Assembly (NCBI RefSeq): GCF_000521505.1
Contig: NZ_CP003915.1
Location: 3,410,001 to 3,474,000 of the forward strand
DNA length: 64,000 nt
DNA from: Advenella mimigardefordensis DPN7
GTDB lineage: Bacteria > Pseudomonadota > Gammaproteobacteria > Burkholderiales > Burkholderiaceae_B
Direction of reading: 5' to 3'
Part shown: positions 26,913 through 35,360 of the stretch, piece after piece
Numbering within the stretch: position 1 is the stretch's first letter
Layout: the number at the start of each line of letters is the position of its first letter
Program-made: the position numbers and the translations under genes
Notes under the pieces: generated by a model
Databases searched by the model: none
Told to the model about the DNA's origin: nothing
Seen by the model: only the letters and a program-made list of their open reading frames with translations

Positions 26913-27899
26913 ATGAGACAAAATACAGGTAAAACGATCATCACAATTGCAACTTCACTTGCCGCCCTGACGTTATCCGTCAACCAGGCCCTGGCTGAGT
27001 CATTTCCTGCGCGCACCATCACCATCGTCGTGCCCTTCCCGGCAGGTGGCACACCGGATATTCTTGCACGCATCATGGGTGAGAAGGCGTCGGCTCAACT
27101 GAAACAGCCGATTGTCGTAGAGAATAAGGCCGGGGCAGGCGGCTCCATCGGTGTACAGGCGGTGGCCCGCTCAAAAAACGACGGATACACGCTAGTGATG
27201 TGCGCCTATGGCTGCGCGGTGGCGCCCTCTCTGTATAAACCGGCACCGTATAATATCGAGACTCAATTTGCACCCGTTGTGATGGTTGGCACCGTCCCCA
27301 GCGTACTGGTAACCAATCCGAAAAAAATCCCGGCAAAAACCGTGCAGAATTTTGTCAGTTACGCTAAGGCGCATCCCGGCAAGATTAATGCGGCTTCGTC
27401 CGGCATCGGCGGTTCTGCCCATATTGGCATTGAGATGCTCAAGCGTGAAGCCGGCATTGATATCGCACATATTCCCTATAAAGGCGCTGGTCAGGTGGCC
27501 GGTGACCTGCTGGGTGGCCAGGTTGACATGTACTTCGACAACCTGCCTGCCTCTCTTGCAAGTATCAAGGCAGGTCGTTTGAATGCGCTTGCCGTAGCCA
27601 GCAAGGAGCGCTCAGTTGCCATCCCGGATGTACCCACGTTTGCCGAAGCTGGCTATCCGGAAATGTTGATTACCCCCTGGTTCGGGCTGCTGGCACCTGC
27701 GGGTACGCCACCAGAGAACATCAATACGCTGAATGCCGCTTTCAACGCCGCATTCAAAGATCCTGAAATCCAGAAAAAATTTACCGATCTGGGCGTGGAT
27801 ATCGCTGGTGGCACCTCGCAGGCGCTGTCCGACTTCATCACATCGGAAACCAGCAAGATTGCGACGCTGATCAAAGAAAACAATATTTCGGCCAAGTAG
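26913..27899 (+). CDS. Bug-family periplasmic binding protein (tripartite tricarboxylate transporter receptor)
   Basis: A 328-residue TctC/Bug-type receptor. The signal peptide ends about residue 27 (NQALA). The mature protein starts with FPARTITIVVPFPAGGTPD, the first ligand-binding loop, then ENKAGAGG and the second loop around NAASSGIGGSAHIGIEML. These proteins bind small carboxylates or amides for TctAB-type importers and are greatly expanded in Bordetella relatives. No tctA/tctB genes follow, which is usual for the expansion. ATG 26901 is an in-frame alternative; 26913 has GGAAC upstream. An Esterase-713-like hydrolase follows 51 bases on. Confidence 0.92.
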   Translation: MRQNTGKTIITIATSLAALTLSVNQALAESFPARTITIVVPFPAGGTPDILARIMGEKASAQLKQPIVVENKAGAGGSIGVQAVARSKNDGYTLVMCAYGCAVAPSLYKPAPYNIETQFAPVVMVGTVPSVLVTNPKKIPAKTVQNFVSYAKAHPGKINAASSGIGGSAHIGIEMLKREAGIDIAHIPYKGAGQVAGDLLGGQVDMYFDNLPASLASIKAGRLNALAVASKERSVAIPDVPTFAEAGYPEMLITPWFGLLAPAGTPPENINTLNAAFNAAFKDPEIQKKFTDLGVDIAGGTSQALSDFITSETSKIATLIKENNISAK

Positions 27900-27950
27900 A
27901 CCCGCCGGCCCCTGATGCACGATGCCGGCAAGCATGACAAAGAGATCTGG

Positions 27951-28913
27951 ATGAACGAAGTAACAAAAAAAGCCGCAATCGGCCTGAGAGATATGGGCTC
28001 GTTTCATATTGGCGGGCGTAGCGTGCAGTTGCGTGATCAACCCGAATATGAACGGGTCATGAGCGCCGGCGGTGAGCCGGTAAAGATCAATCTGAATGGC
28101 ACCTATTCGATTGAACAAATGTACGTACAGTACTTTCTTGCAGAGCACCCCAATGGCAAGAGCCCACTCGTGCTCTGGCATGGCGGCGGCATGACCGGCG
28201 CAGCATGGGAGACCACGCCGGATGGACGCGAAGGCTGGGTGAATTATTTCATTCGCCATGGCTGGGATGTGTACGTGTGCGATAGTGTAGAACGAGGCCG
28301 CTCGGGCTTTGCTCCCTGGCCGCAAATCTGGCCGGAAAAACCGGTATGTCAGACTGTCAACGATGTCTACAGCAGGTTTCGCATCGGCGACCGAGCGGAC
28401 AGTTATGATCGTGATCCGACGCGAAGAACGGCTTACCCCAATACGCGTTTTCCACTGCACGCCTTTGATCAGTTTGCAAAACAAATGGTCCCGCGCTGGA
28501 CCCATACCAACGAAGCCATCCTCTCGGCCTTTGAAGCACTACTGAACCGCTTAGGAGTCGTCAATATTCTTTGTCATTCCCAGGCGGGGCCCCTGGCCCT
28601 GCAACTTGCCGCAAGGCATCCTGCACGAGTTCGGACGCTGGTGGCGATCGAACCTGCCGGCATCCCCGACAAGGGGCTTGCCTGCTACCAGACTCCTACG
28701 CTGATGGTTCTTGGTGACAACATGGAAACCGACAGCCGATGGCAATTGCTCAGGGAAAAAATTCTGACGTTTTGCAGTAGTACACCGGGCACAACAGTGC
28801 TTTCGCTACCCGAGGCTGGCATCCGGGGAAACTCACATGTCATGATGATGGATGACAACAATCAGGCCATAGCGGAACTGGTCGATGGCTGGCTGAAACG
28901 GCGGATTACGTAA
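27951..28913 (+). CDS. Alpha/beta hydrolase resembling Alcaligenes esterase 713
   Basis: A 320-residue hydrolase. DMGSFHIGGRSV at the N-terminus, the LVLWHGGGMTGAAWETTPDGR oxyanion region (about 74-94) and the nucleophile elbow CHSQAG (Ser near residue 207) with a late GNSHVMMMDDN His fit the Esterase-713 group as I remember it. I see no clear signal peptide from this start. ATG 27915 is in frame but gives no better N-terminus. The pairing with the Bug receptor suggests that the binding protein captures the ester substrate or its acid product. The ester itself is unknown. Confidence 0.82.
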   Translation: MNEVTKKAAIGLRDMGSFHIGGRSVQLRDQPEYERVMSAGGEPVKINLNGTYSIEQMYVQYFLAEHPNGKSPLVLWHGGGMTGAAWETTPDGREGWVNYFIRHGWDVYVCDSVERGRSGFAPWPQIWPEKPVCQTVNDVYSRFRIGDRADSYDRDPTRRTAYPNTRFPLHAFDQFAKQMVPRWTHTNEAILSAFEALLNRLGVVNILCHSQAGPLALQLAARHPARVRTLVAIEPAGIPDKGLACYQTPTLMVLGDNMETDSRWQLLREKILTFCSSTPGTTVLSLPEAGIRGNSHVMMMDDNNQAIAELVDGWLKRRIT

Positions 28914-28958
28914 TAAGCAACCGCCGTGGGCTGGCCGTCGCTACGCGTGCCGTTTCCA

Positions 28959-28984
28959 GCCCTGCCGGATATTTCCGGCAGGGC
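28959..28984. terminator. Hairpin between convergent esterase and aldolase genes
   Basis: A perfect 11-bp stem (GCCCTGCCGGA, 28959-28969, with TCCGGCAGGGC, 28974-28984) and a TATT loop sits between two converging genes. It lacks a T tract on either strand, so it may stop or pause transcription from both sides only weakly or with Rho. Confidence 0.5.
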
Positions 28985-29043
28985 ATATTGCGGCGTCTGC
29001 CTTGCTTCGTTCCCAGACCCCTACCACTCTGGGTGCCAGCCAT

Positions 29044-29781
29044 TTATAGCAGACGCCGCAGCGATTCAAAGAACAAGGTGGACTGCAGCCGTTCCTGCTG
29101 TATCTGTGCAGCCGCCAGCGCTGCCTTTTCTTCGTCTACCGGTTTTAACGGCAGGCCCGATGAATGTGCCAGCACCTCTACACGTGCAGCACGCTCCAGG
29201 TAATACAAATCATCGTAAGCATACGCGACACTTTCTCCACAGACGATGGGACCGTGATTCGTCAGAAACGCGACATCTGCACCATTCATGGCATGTGCAA
29301 TACGCTCCCCTTCGGCATGATCCAGCGCCAGACCGTTATAGGTGCGATCAATAGCGATACGGTTGTAGTAGCGCATGGCATTTTGCGATAGCAGCGGATC
29401 CAGACCGCCATTTTCAGTCAGCGTCAATGCAGTCGCATAAGGCATATGCGTATGCAGTACGCATTTTTTCCGCGCAATCCGGTGAACGGCAGCGTGAATA
29501 AACAGTGCAGTGGGTTCAATTTCATGTTTACCCCATAATTTATTGCCATCGGCGTCTACCATGACAATATCCTCGGCCTGTATCTCCGACCACTGGAAGC
29601 CGCGCGGATTCAGCAGGAACCAGTCAGCACAGGCGGGCACCTCGGCACTGAAATGATTGCAGACACCCTCGGAGAGTTCATGAAAAGCCGCCGCCCGCAA
29701 GGCCAGCGCCAGGTCTTCGCGCAACCGGGTGGTTTCGTCCGAGTGATAAACAACTTCGTATTGATTCTGGATGGTGTCCAT
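29044..29781 (-). CDS. Class II aldolase/adducin-family protein
   Basis: A 245-residue class II aldolase-fold protein. The zinc site is visible as HTHMP (two His near residues 107-109) and the late NHGPIV His, and an N-terminal NHFSAEVP segment matches the phosphate/substrate loop region (GNIS in classical members). Its substrate could be a sugar phosphate, a hydroxy acid (decarboxylase type) or unknown. The fuculose-phosphate aldolase phosphate loop is not kept exactly, so I would not call it FucA. The start at 29781 has a GGAG 6 bases upstream; 29793 is also in frame. Monocistronic. Confidence 0.86.
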   Translation of the reverse strand: MDTIQNQYEVVYHSDETTRLREDLALALRAAAFHELSEGVCNHFSAEVPACADWFLLNPRGFQWSEIQAEDIVMVDADGNKLWGKHEIEPTALFIHAAVHRIARKKCVLHTHMPYATALTLTENGGLDPLLSQNAMRYYNRIAIDRTYNGLALDHAEGERIAHAMNGADVAFLTNHGPIVCGESVAYAYDDLYYLERAARVEVLAHSSGLPLKPVDEEKAALAAAQIQQERLQSTLFFESLRRLL

Positions 29782-29970
29782 CCTGCTCTCCATGATGATA
29801 TTCTTTTGCCAAACCTCAAAACCCCGCCTGCGAATGAAATACAATCGTTCTTGCTGCATCACCAACATTCGCCAGGCGCAGTGACCATATGCCTAGTCTA
29901 GTGCCAAATGGCGCCTTTGTGTTAATTTCGATCTGCCCAGCGCTTTGCCACATACTCATAGGGTCTCGCC

Positions 29971-30624
29971 ATGAAAATCACACTGCACTATATCTATGAT
30001 CCCCTTTGCGGCTGGTGTTATGCAGCCGAGCCGCTGCTTGAACAGGTTCTTGCCTCTCCAGTGTGCCGGCAGATTGCATTTGAAATGCATGCCGGTGGGC
30101 TGTTCCAGCGCATGACCCTGCCACAAAGCAAACGGTCCATGATCCGCCAGGCCGATGCACGTATCGCAGGCATGACCGGCCAGCATTTCGGTCCGGCCTA
30201 TCTGGATGGATTGCTGGAACGCGACGATACGGTGTACGACTCGCTGCCGCCCATTGCGGCCATTCTTGCAGCAGGCGCCATATCTGCCGGCAGTGAGCCT
30301 GCCATGTTGCAGGCCATCCAATATGCGCACTACCGCGAAGGCCGTGCCATCGTTCAGGAAGAAGTGCTGGCCGATCTGGCGCAGTCGCTGCAGCTAGACC
30401 GCGATTTATTCATCAGCACTTACCAGGAACTACTGAACGGCGATATACACGCGCATCTGGATCGTACGCTCACGCTGATGCATTACGCCGGGGCACAAGG
30501 CTTTCCCGCCTTTGTCATTCAAAAGGACGATGTACTCGAAAAGTTGGCGCACGAGCGCTACTATGGCGACGCGTCCGGGTTTGCTGCTCTGGTAGAAGGT
30601 AAAATAACGGCAACCCAAGGCTAG
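29971..30624 (+). CDS. DsbA-family oxidoreductase (FrnE-like), cytoplasmic
   Basis: A 217-residue thioredoxin-fold protein with an inserted helical domain. The active-site motif is CGWC (Cys13-Cys16) right after the first strand, DPLCGWCY. The cis-Pro loop is GFPAFVI near residue 176. There is no signal peptide, so it acts in the cytoplasm and resembles FrnE/2-hydroxychromene-2-carboxylate isomerase-like proteins rather than periplasmic DsbA. It ends 11 bases before the SMR gene on the same strand, so the two are probably co-transcribed. Confidence 0.88.
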   Translation: MKITLHYIYDPLCGWCYAAEPLLEQVLASPVCRQIAFEMHAGGLFQRMTLPQSKRSMIRQADARIAGMTGQHFGPAYLDGLLERDDTVYDSLPPIAAILAAGAISAGSEPAMLQAIQYAHYREGRAIVQEEVLADLAQSLQLDRDLFISTYQELLNGDIHAHLDRTLTLMHYAGAQGFPAFVIQKDDVLEKLAHERYYGDASGFAALVEGKITATQG

Positions 30625-30635
30625 TACTTATCACC

Positions 30636-30977
30636 ATGAATTCTATATACACCTATTTATATCTGGCAGGCGCGATCGTGATGGAAGTGATTGCGACTTC
30701 TTTTCTCAAATCTTCCGAGAGTTTCACGCGGCTGGTGCCCTCGATCATCACCGTGGCGGGATACGCCGCCGCGTTCTATCTCCTGTCACTCAGTTTGCGA
30801 ACCATGCCTACCGGTATTGCGTATGCGATCTGGTCAGGCGCCGGCATCGTACTCATCTCGCTTATCAGCTGGATCTGGTTCGGACAAGCGCTGGATACCG
30901 CTGCATTGCTTGGTATCGGGCTGATTATTGCCGGCGTGATCGTCATCAACGTTTTCTCCGGCAGCGTATCGCATTAA
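30636..30977 (+). CDS. Small multidrug resistance (SMR) efflux protein
   Basis: A 113-residue, four-helix SMR protein. The essential membrane Glu is Glu17 in AGAIVMEVIATS (Glu14 of EmrE), followed by the SLRTMPTGIAYAIWSG signature of helix 3. It exchanges cationic drugs for protons as a dimer. It is a single SMR gene, not a paired EbrAB/MdtIJ system, and it follows the DsbA-like gene by 11 bases. The substrate range (quaternary ammonium compounds or other cations) is family knowledge. Confidence 0.93.
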   Translation: MNSIYTYLYLAGAIVMEVIATSFLKSSESFTRLVPSIITVAGYAAAFYLLSLSLRTMPTGIAYAIWSGAGIVLISLISWIWFGQALDTAALLGIGLIIAGVIVINVFSGSVSH

Positions 30978-31116
30978 GGCAACAGGCAGGTTACCTCATG
31001 CCGTTTCACCTGCGGCATGAAAACCACACATCCCGCATCCTTTCCCGCGCATGGTCAAGCCGCTGTCATTTTTGACGACTATGCTAATTGGCTTTCAACG
31101 AAAAACGGGAATCGCC

Positions 31117-31686
31117 ATGTCACTTACTCCTGACGACATTCAATCGCTGTACGAGCGCTATGGCGCTTCTTTGTATGATGGCGAAGCGGTGACGCAACTG
31201 GAACACGCCCTGCAGGCAGCCTGTCTTGCCGAGGCCGATAACGCCCCGGATTCGCTGGTCGCGGCTGCCCTGCTACATGATCTGGGACATATCCTGGAAG
31301 CGCGCAATCAGAAACGTGATAATGCATTCCCGGATATCGACCACCGGCACCAATTGGCCGCTGTACCGTTTCTTGCATCCGGATTTCCTGACTCGGTTAT
31401 TGAACCGGTCAAGATGCACGTTGACGCCAAACGCTGCCTGTGTACCATCGATCCAGGCTACTTCTCTACCTTATCGCCCGCATCGGTTCACAGTCTGGGA
31501 TTGCAGGGTGGCCCGTTCAGCCAGGCACAGGTTGAACAATTCCGGCAACGCCCTTACGCCGAGGACGCGCTGCGCCTGCGCCGCTGGGATGATCTGGCCA
31601 AGGTACCACAACGCACCACGCCCGATCTCGCGCATTTCATGCGTTATGTGACAAAGCTGTACCAGCCCGTTGCTCCCGGAATGTAA
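31117..31686 (+). CDS. PhnZ-like HD-domain protein (possible mixed-valence diiron oxygenase)
   Basis: A 189-residue HD-domain protein of the phosphonate-degradation-associated HDIG family. The residues used by PhnZ (2-amino-1-hydroxyethylphosphonate oxygenase) can be aligned with an offset of 3-4: Tyr20, Glu23, His30, His54-Asp55, His58, His76, His101 and Lys105, plus a late WDDLAK Asp. I recall the PhnZ counterparts as Tyr24, Glu27, His34, His58/Asp59, His62, His80, His104 and Lys108. Such a site would oxidise an organophosphonate C-P bond or a similar substrate (MIOX/TmpB relatives). No phnY or other phosphonate gene is adjacent. The start at 31117 gives the family length; the frame opens at 31051. 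Confidence 0.8.
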   Translation: MSLTPDDIQSLYERYGASLYDGEAVTQLEHALQAACLAEADNAPDSLVAAALLHDLGHILEARNQKRDNAFPDIDHRHQLAAVPFLASGFPDSVIEPVKMHVDAKRCLCTIDPGYFSTLSPASVHSLGLQGGPFSQAQVEQFRQRPYAEDALRLRRWDDLAKVPQRTTPDLAHFMRYVTKLYQPVAPGM

Positions 31687-31755
31687 CGTCTGCGGCAGAA
31701 TCGTTCTGCACCAGGATAAAGTGAATACTCAGGCCGCTGCGCTTTGATGAGGGTC

Positions 31756-32370
31756 CTAAGACCTCTGGTCCTGCCCCAGACAAAAAAGCGCCACCGGCTT
31801 ATTTGCGGCAGGCAGGGTAAGCGCCCTGGCAAGCGCCTCATCATCTACCCCCATCACCAGTACGCCACCCAGATCTTCAACCAGCGCAGCCAGATAAAGA
31901 TTCTGTGCCACCGCGCCGGCCTCCACATCAACATAGCGGGCACCACGCAATCCGTCCGGCTGCTGATCAGCAAAATGGCGTAACGCCAGGTCATGGTCGG
32001 CGCTAATAACAATCACAACAGGCGCTGTTTCCAGCCAGAGATCATCGGCCAGAGAAGCCGCCAGCAAACTGCCCGGTGTCGGGCCGGGCGCTACCCGATC
32101 AAGACCTGCTCGCTGCGGATCAAATGTGTAGGTGCCCGGCTGCAAGCCTTGTACACGTCGCGCAATGACGGTCAACCTTAAGGGATACAAAGCATGCGCC
32201 GATGGTGCGCCTCGCTTGCCGTCTGTTCCGCTGACTCCCTGTGCACAGGCAAGGATACGCATGAGTGCCCGTACTTCGACGGGCGCGTCGGTAAACTGAC
32301 GAACGGTACGACGACGCGACACCAATGAATACAAGACTTCGCGTTCGTGTTCTGCTGACGCACAGGCCAT
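31756..32370 (-). CDS. Nitroreductase-family FMN protein, SagB-like
   Basis: A 204-residue flavin reductase-fold protein. RRTVRQFTDAPV near residue 20 is the typical FMN-binding start of nitroreductases, with the SAHALYPLRLTVI segment and the late LVEDLGGVLVMGVDD region. The pattern with GTYTFDP (near 79) recalls the SagB-type oxidoreductase subgroup, but here the gene stands alone without precursor peptide or cyclodehydratase genes, so a peptide-modification role is not supported. The start at 32370 has GGGAG six bases upstream. It is divergent from the MarR-efflux operon. Confidence 0.82.
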   Translation of the reverse strand: MACASAEHEREVLYSLVSRRRTVRQFTDAPVEVRALMRILACAQGVSGTDGKRGAPSAHALYPLRLTVIARRVQGLQPGTYTFDPQRAGLDRVAPGPTPGSLLAASLADDLWLETAPVVIVISADHDLALRHFADQQPDGLRGARYVDVEAGAVAQNLYLAALVEDLGGVLVMGVDDEALARALTLPAANKPVALFCLGQDQRS

Positions 32371-32529
32371 GACAAACTCCCGGTTTAGTACACAATACCG
32401 ATACAGTGTAGCAATAACGCCATCTCCAGCGCTAGCGCCGGTAAGCCTGCGGGATGGATCCGCAAGCAGTTGACACTGGCAGAAAATAAGCGACTTGCGC
32501 TATTTCAGTCTATGTTCAGCTTCTCTCTC

Positions 32530-32552
32530 TATAATAGTTAGCTAGCTAACTA
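32530..32552 (+). promoter_or_regulatory. MarR operator (perfect 18-bp palindrome) with adjoining -10 element
   Basis: A TATAAT hexamer (32530-32535) shares its last base with a perfect palindrome TAGTTAGCTAGCTAACTA (32535-32552), 53 bases ahead of the MarR start at 32606. The length and symmetry suit a MarR dimer, and binding there would block RNA polymerase. This predicts autorepression of the MarR-efflux operon, relieved by an aromatic ligand. Confidence 0.82.
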
Positions 32553-32605
32553 ATTGAATGCCATCATACGCTTTCATCATTCAATATTCTCAATTGTTTT
32601 CTGAC

Positions 32606-33097
32606 ATGACTACCCAATTGAATCAGCCGTCCGACGCCACCCGCATGGCCATGAGCCAGGGCATGCTGCAAATGTCGCGCGCCTATCGCGCAGCAGCGGA
32701 TCAGATGCTTGCCGAACTAGGCCTGTCTCAGGCCACAGCATGGCCAATTATTATCATTAAGCGGCTCGGTGAAGGCGTCAGACAAAAGGATGTCGCCGAA
32801 GAACTTGGCATTGAAGCCCCTTCCCTGGTCCGTCTGCTGGATCAGCTGGAAGCCGGCGGCCTGGCGATACGCAAGCTGGATCCTGAAGATGGACGCAGCA
32901 AAACACTGTATCTGACCGACGCAGGCAAGCGTATTGCAAATGACATTGACAAACTCTTGCTCAGTTTCCGGCGCACGATTTTCAACGGTGTATCAAAAGA
33001 CGATGCCGACGCCTTTTTGCGTGTGCTCGATACGATCAGAAACAACACCAGCGCAACGGGCCGCTCTTGCACAAAGCTTTCAGGCAACCGCAAATGA
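32606..33097 (+). CDS. MarR-family repressor of the efflux operon
   Basis: A 163-residue MarR regulator with the central winged helix (GEGVRQKDVAEELGIEAPSLVRLLDQLEAGGLAIRKLDPEDGRSKTLYLTDAG, about 52-105) and flanking dimerisation helices. The ATG at 32606 gives the usual length; ATG 32558 is an in-frame alternative just after the operator. The stop overlaps the start of the FUSC gene (ATGA at 33094-33097), so repressor and pump are translationally coupled. The palindrome at 32535-32552 is the likely autoregulatory operator; the ligand is probably an aromatic acid or drug exported by the pump. Confidence 0.92.
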   Translation: MTTQLNQPSDATRMAMSQGMLQMSRAYRAAADQMLAELGLSQATAWPIIIIKRLGEGVRQKDVAEELGIEAPSLVRLLDQLEAGGLAIRKLDPEDGRSKTLYLTDAGKRIANDIDKLLLSFRRTIFNGVSKDDADAFLRVLDTIRNNTSATGRSCTKLSGNRK

Positions 33098-35139
33098 AAC
33101 TGTTTACCCGCGACGAGACGCTATTTTCACTCAAGTGTTATATAAGCGCCATGATGGCGCTTTATATTTCATACAGTATCGGCCTGCGCAATCCGTTCTG
33201 GGCGATGATGACCGCCTACGTTGTCACGACCCAGCCCTGGGCCGGCAGCATCCGTTCCAAAGCCCTGTACAGGCTGGGCGGCACAATACTGGGATCAGCC
33301 GCCGCGATTGCCATTATTCCGAACCTGAACCAAAGCCCGCTACTCACCACGCTGGCCATGTCGCTCTGGGTTGGCGGCTGCCTGTATATTTCATTGCTGG
33401 ACCGCACGCCCCGCTCCTATGTGTTCATGCTGGCCGGATACACGGCCGCGCTTATCGGCTTTCCTGCCGTGGACGATCCCATCGGGCTGTTTGACAAAGG
33501 CATTTCCCGCGTTGAAGAAATCAGCCTGGGCATCATGTGTGCAGCCCTTGTTCATACGCTTATACTGCCACGCAGTATTGCGCCCGTGGTCATGAACGGC
33601 CTGGACAAAACCCTGGCGGATGCGCGCACCTGGATCGTCTCTACGCTGCGTTGCGCGGCGCCCGAGGAAGACCGGCAAAACCGTCGCAAACTGGCCAACG
33701 ACATTACCCAACTGCGCCTGACCGCCTCACATATTCCGTTCGACACCAGCAATATCCGCTGGTCTTCACATCTGCTGCGAGCGCTGTTGAACCGCATCAT
33801 CAGCCTGACGCCGGTCATTTCCTCTGTGGAAGACAGAATCAATGCATTGCAACTGGCCGGACAACCAATCTCTCCGGCAACGCAAGAGGTCATGAAGAAC
33901 ATCAGCGACTGGATAGAGTCGGGCAGCCAACCCTCCCCCGGGCAACTACAAACAATGCATAGCGCCATTGACGCGATCACACCTGCCATTGAATCCGACT
34001 TGCAATGGCATACTTTATTATCTGCCAGCCTGGCCACGCGTCTGCATGAACTGGTCAACACCTATGCCAAATGTGTTCAGATCCGAATTGACCTGGACGC
34101 CGGCATCCAGAGTGCCAGCGACGATGCCGGTGCCAGCCGTCGCAAGCCCGACCTGCATATCGATCGCGGCATTGCATTGCAATCAGCACTGGCGGCAGCA
34201 ATCGCCATCGGCATTTGCTGCGTATTCTGGATCATCACTGCATGGCCTCAGGGCGGAACCGCAGCCATGATGGCGGCGGTGTTCAGCTGTTTCTTTTCAA
34301 CACTGGATAATCCGGCTGCCCCCATGCGCGTATTCCTGCGCTACACGATTTACTCTATTCCCGTCTCCGCTTTCTATCTGCTGGTCGCGCTGCCCTCCAT
34401 ACACACATTTGAAATGCTGGCGATGGTCATTTTTCCGGTGGTCTTCGTGCTGTCCGCACTGGCGATACGCCCTGCGTATGCGCTGCAGGCAATGGCGATG
34501 CTGTTCGGCGTACTGGGCACGTTCGCGCTGATGGACGTCAACCAGGCCACAATGGACATTTATCTGAACAGCATTACCGGTCAGCTGGCTGGTACAGCCG
34601 TGGCTGCGCTGGTTGCAAGCCTGTTTCGCACCATCAGTGCCGAACGCGCGGTGGTACGCATCCGGAATGCCAATCGGCAGGATCTGGCCACCCTGGCATC
34701 AGCACGACGCGGGCAGATCACGCCGCACCTGACCTCGCGCATGCTCGATCGCGTTGGTCTGCTGCAGACCCGTCTGCCGGCCGAGAGCCGCGAGGCATCG
34801 CCGGGTACACCCGACCCGCTGCTGGCATTGCGGGTCGGCAATGATATTGCCGTATTGCAAAGCGCCTTGCAATCGCTGCCCCGCGCCGGCCAGTCGGTAC
34901 GTCGGATGCTCGATAGTCTGGCGGCCTTCCTTCACAAGCCAGTTCACAATCCAGTACAGGGGCCAGGCGAGGATTTACTGCAACAGCTGGACGACGCGCT
35001 GACCACGGTTCTGCAGGCACCCGCTATCGGATCGTCACACCACCGAGCCGTTGTCGCCATGGTGGGTCTGCGTCGTGGCCTGTTCCCGCAAACGGCGCAT
35101 TATCCGGTAACACCAACCACCAGGGAGGTCCGATCATGA
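33094..35139 (+). CDS. FUSC-family inner-membrane efflux protein (AaeB-like)
   Basis: A 681-residue protein with two copies of an N-terminal-type membrane block (about 20-170 and 365-510) separated by long cytoplasmic helical segments, the layout of the fusaric-acid-resistance/AaeB family. The segment LRNPFWAMMTAYVVTTQPWAG near residue 35 and GGTAAMMAAVFSCFFS near 390 mark the two FUSC modules. With the small DUF1656 protein, the HlyD-type adaptor and the outer membrane factor downstream it would make a complete envelope-spanning pump for aromatic carboxylates such as p-hydroxybenzoate or fusaric acid. It overlaps marR and the DUF1656 gene by 4 bases each. Confidence 0.92.
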   Translation: MKLFTRDETLFSLKCYISAMMALYISYSIGLRNPFWAMMTAYVVTTQPWAGSIRSKALYRLGGTILGSAAAIAIIPNLNQSPLLTTLAMSLWVGGCLYISLLDRTPRSYVFMLAGYTAALIGFPAVDDPIGLFDKGISRVEEISLGIMCAALVHTLILPRSIAPVVMNGLDKTLADARTWIVSTLRCAAPEEDRQNRRKLANDITQLRLTASHIPFDTSNIRWSSHLLRALLNRIISLTPVISSVEDRINALQLAGQPISPATQEVMKNISDWIESGSQPSPGQLQTMHSAIDAITPAIESDLQWHTLLSASLATRLHELVNTYAKCVQIRIDLDAGIQSASDDAGASRRKPDLHIDRGIALQSALAAAIAIGICCVFWIITAWPQGGTAAMMAAVFSCFFSTLDNPAAPMRVFLRYTIYSIPVSAFYLLVALPSIHTFEMLAMVIFPVVFVLSALAIRPAYALQAMAMLFGVLGTFALMDVNQATMDIYLNSITGQLAGTAVAALVASLFRTISAERAVVRIRNANRQDLATLASARRGQITPHLTSRMLDRVGLLQTRLPAESREASPGTPDPLLALRVGNDIAVLQSALQSLPRAGQSVRRMLDSLAAFLHKPVHNPVQGPGEDLLQQLDDALTTVLQAPAIGSSHHRAVVAMVGLRRGLFPQTAHYPVTPTTREVRS

Positions 35140-35357
35140 TCGGCGAAATTGACGTACAGGGCCTTTATATACCCTGGCTGCTGGTATTGGCTCTGATTAC
35201 ATATGTGATCGCCAAGGCCGTAAGCACATTGCTCTCGCGCCTGGGTTTTTATCGTCTGGTGTGGCACCCCGCCCTGTTTGATCTCGGGCTGTACATCATT
35301 CTGCTTTTTGCAGTGCAGCGCACCTTTCCCCTTATTTTGAAATTGCTGATGGTTTAA
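35136..35357 (+). CDS. DUF1656 small membrane protein (AaeX-like)
   Basis: A 73-residue protein with two hydrophobic helices (IPWLLVLALITYVIAKAVSTLL and LFDLGLYIILLFAV), separated by the conserved RLGFYRLVWHPALFD segment of DUF1656/AaeX. Its job in these pumps is unknown. It overlaps the FUSC stop (ATGA at 35136-35139) and ends 3 bases before the adaptor gene, so it is an obligate part of the operon. Confidence 0.9.
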   Translation: MIGEIDVQGLYIPWLLVLALITYVIAKAVSTLLSRLGFYRLVWHPALFDLGLYIILLFAVQRTFPLILKLLMV

Positions 35358-35360
35358 CAA

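Noticed and set aside
27612..28505. 297-codon open frame on - strand
   Set aside because: Antisense to the Bug receptor and esterase genes; no ribosome binding site or domain.
31756..32370. Peptide-modifying SagB locus
   Set aside because: The nitroreductase has a SagB-like pattern, but no precursor peptide, SagC or SagD genes are near, so a thiazole/oxazole-modified microcin system is not supported.
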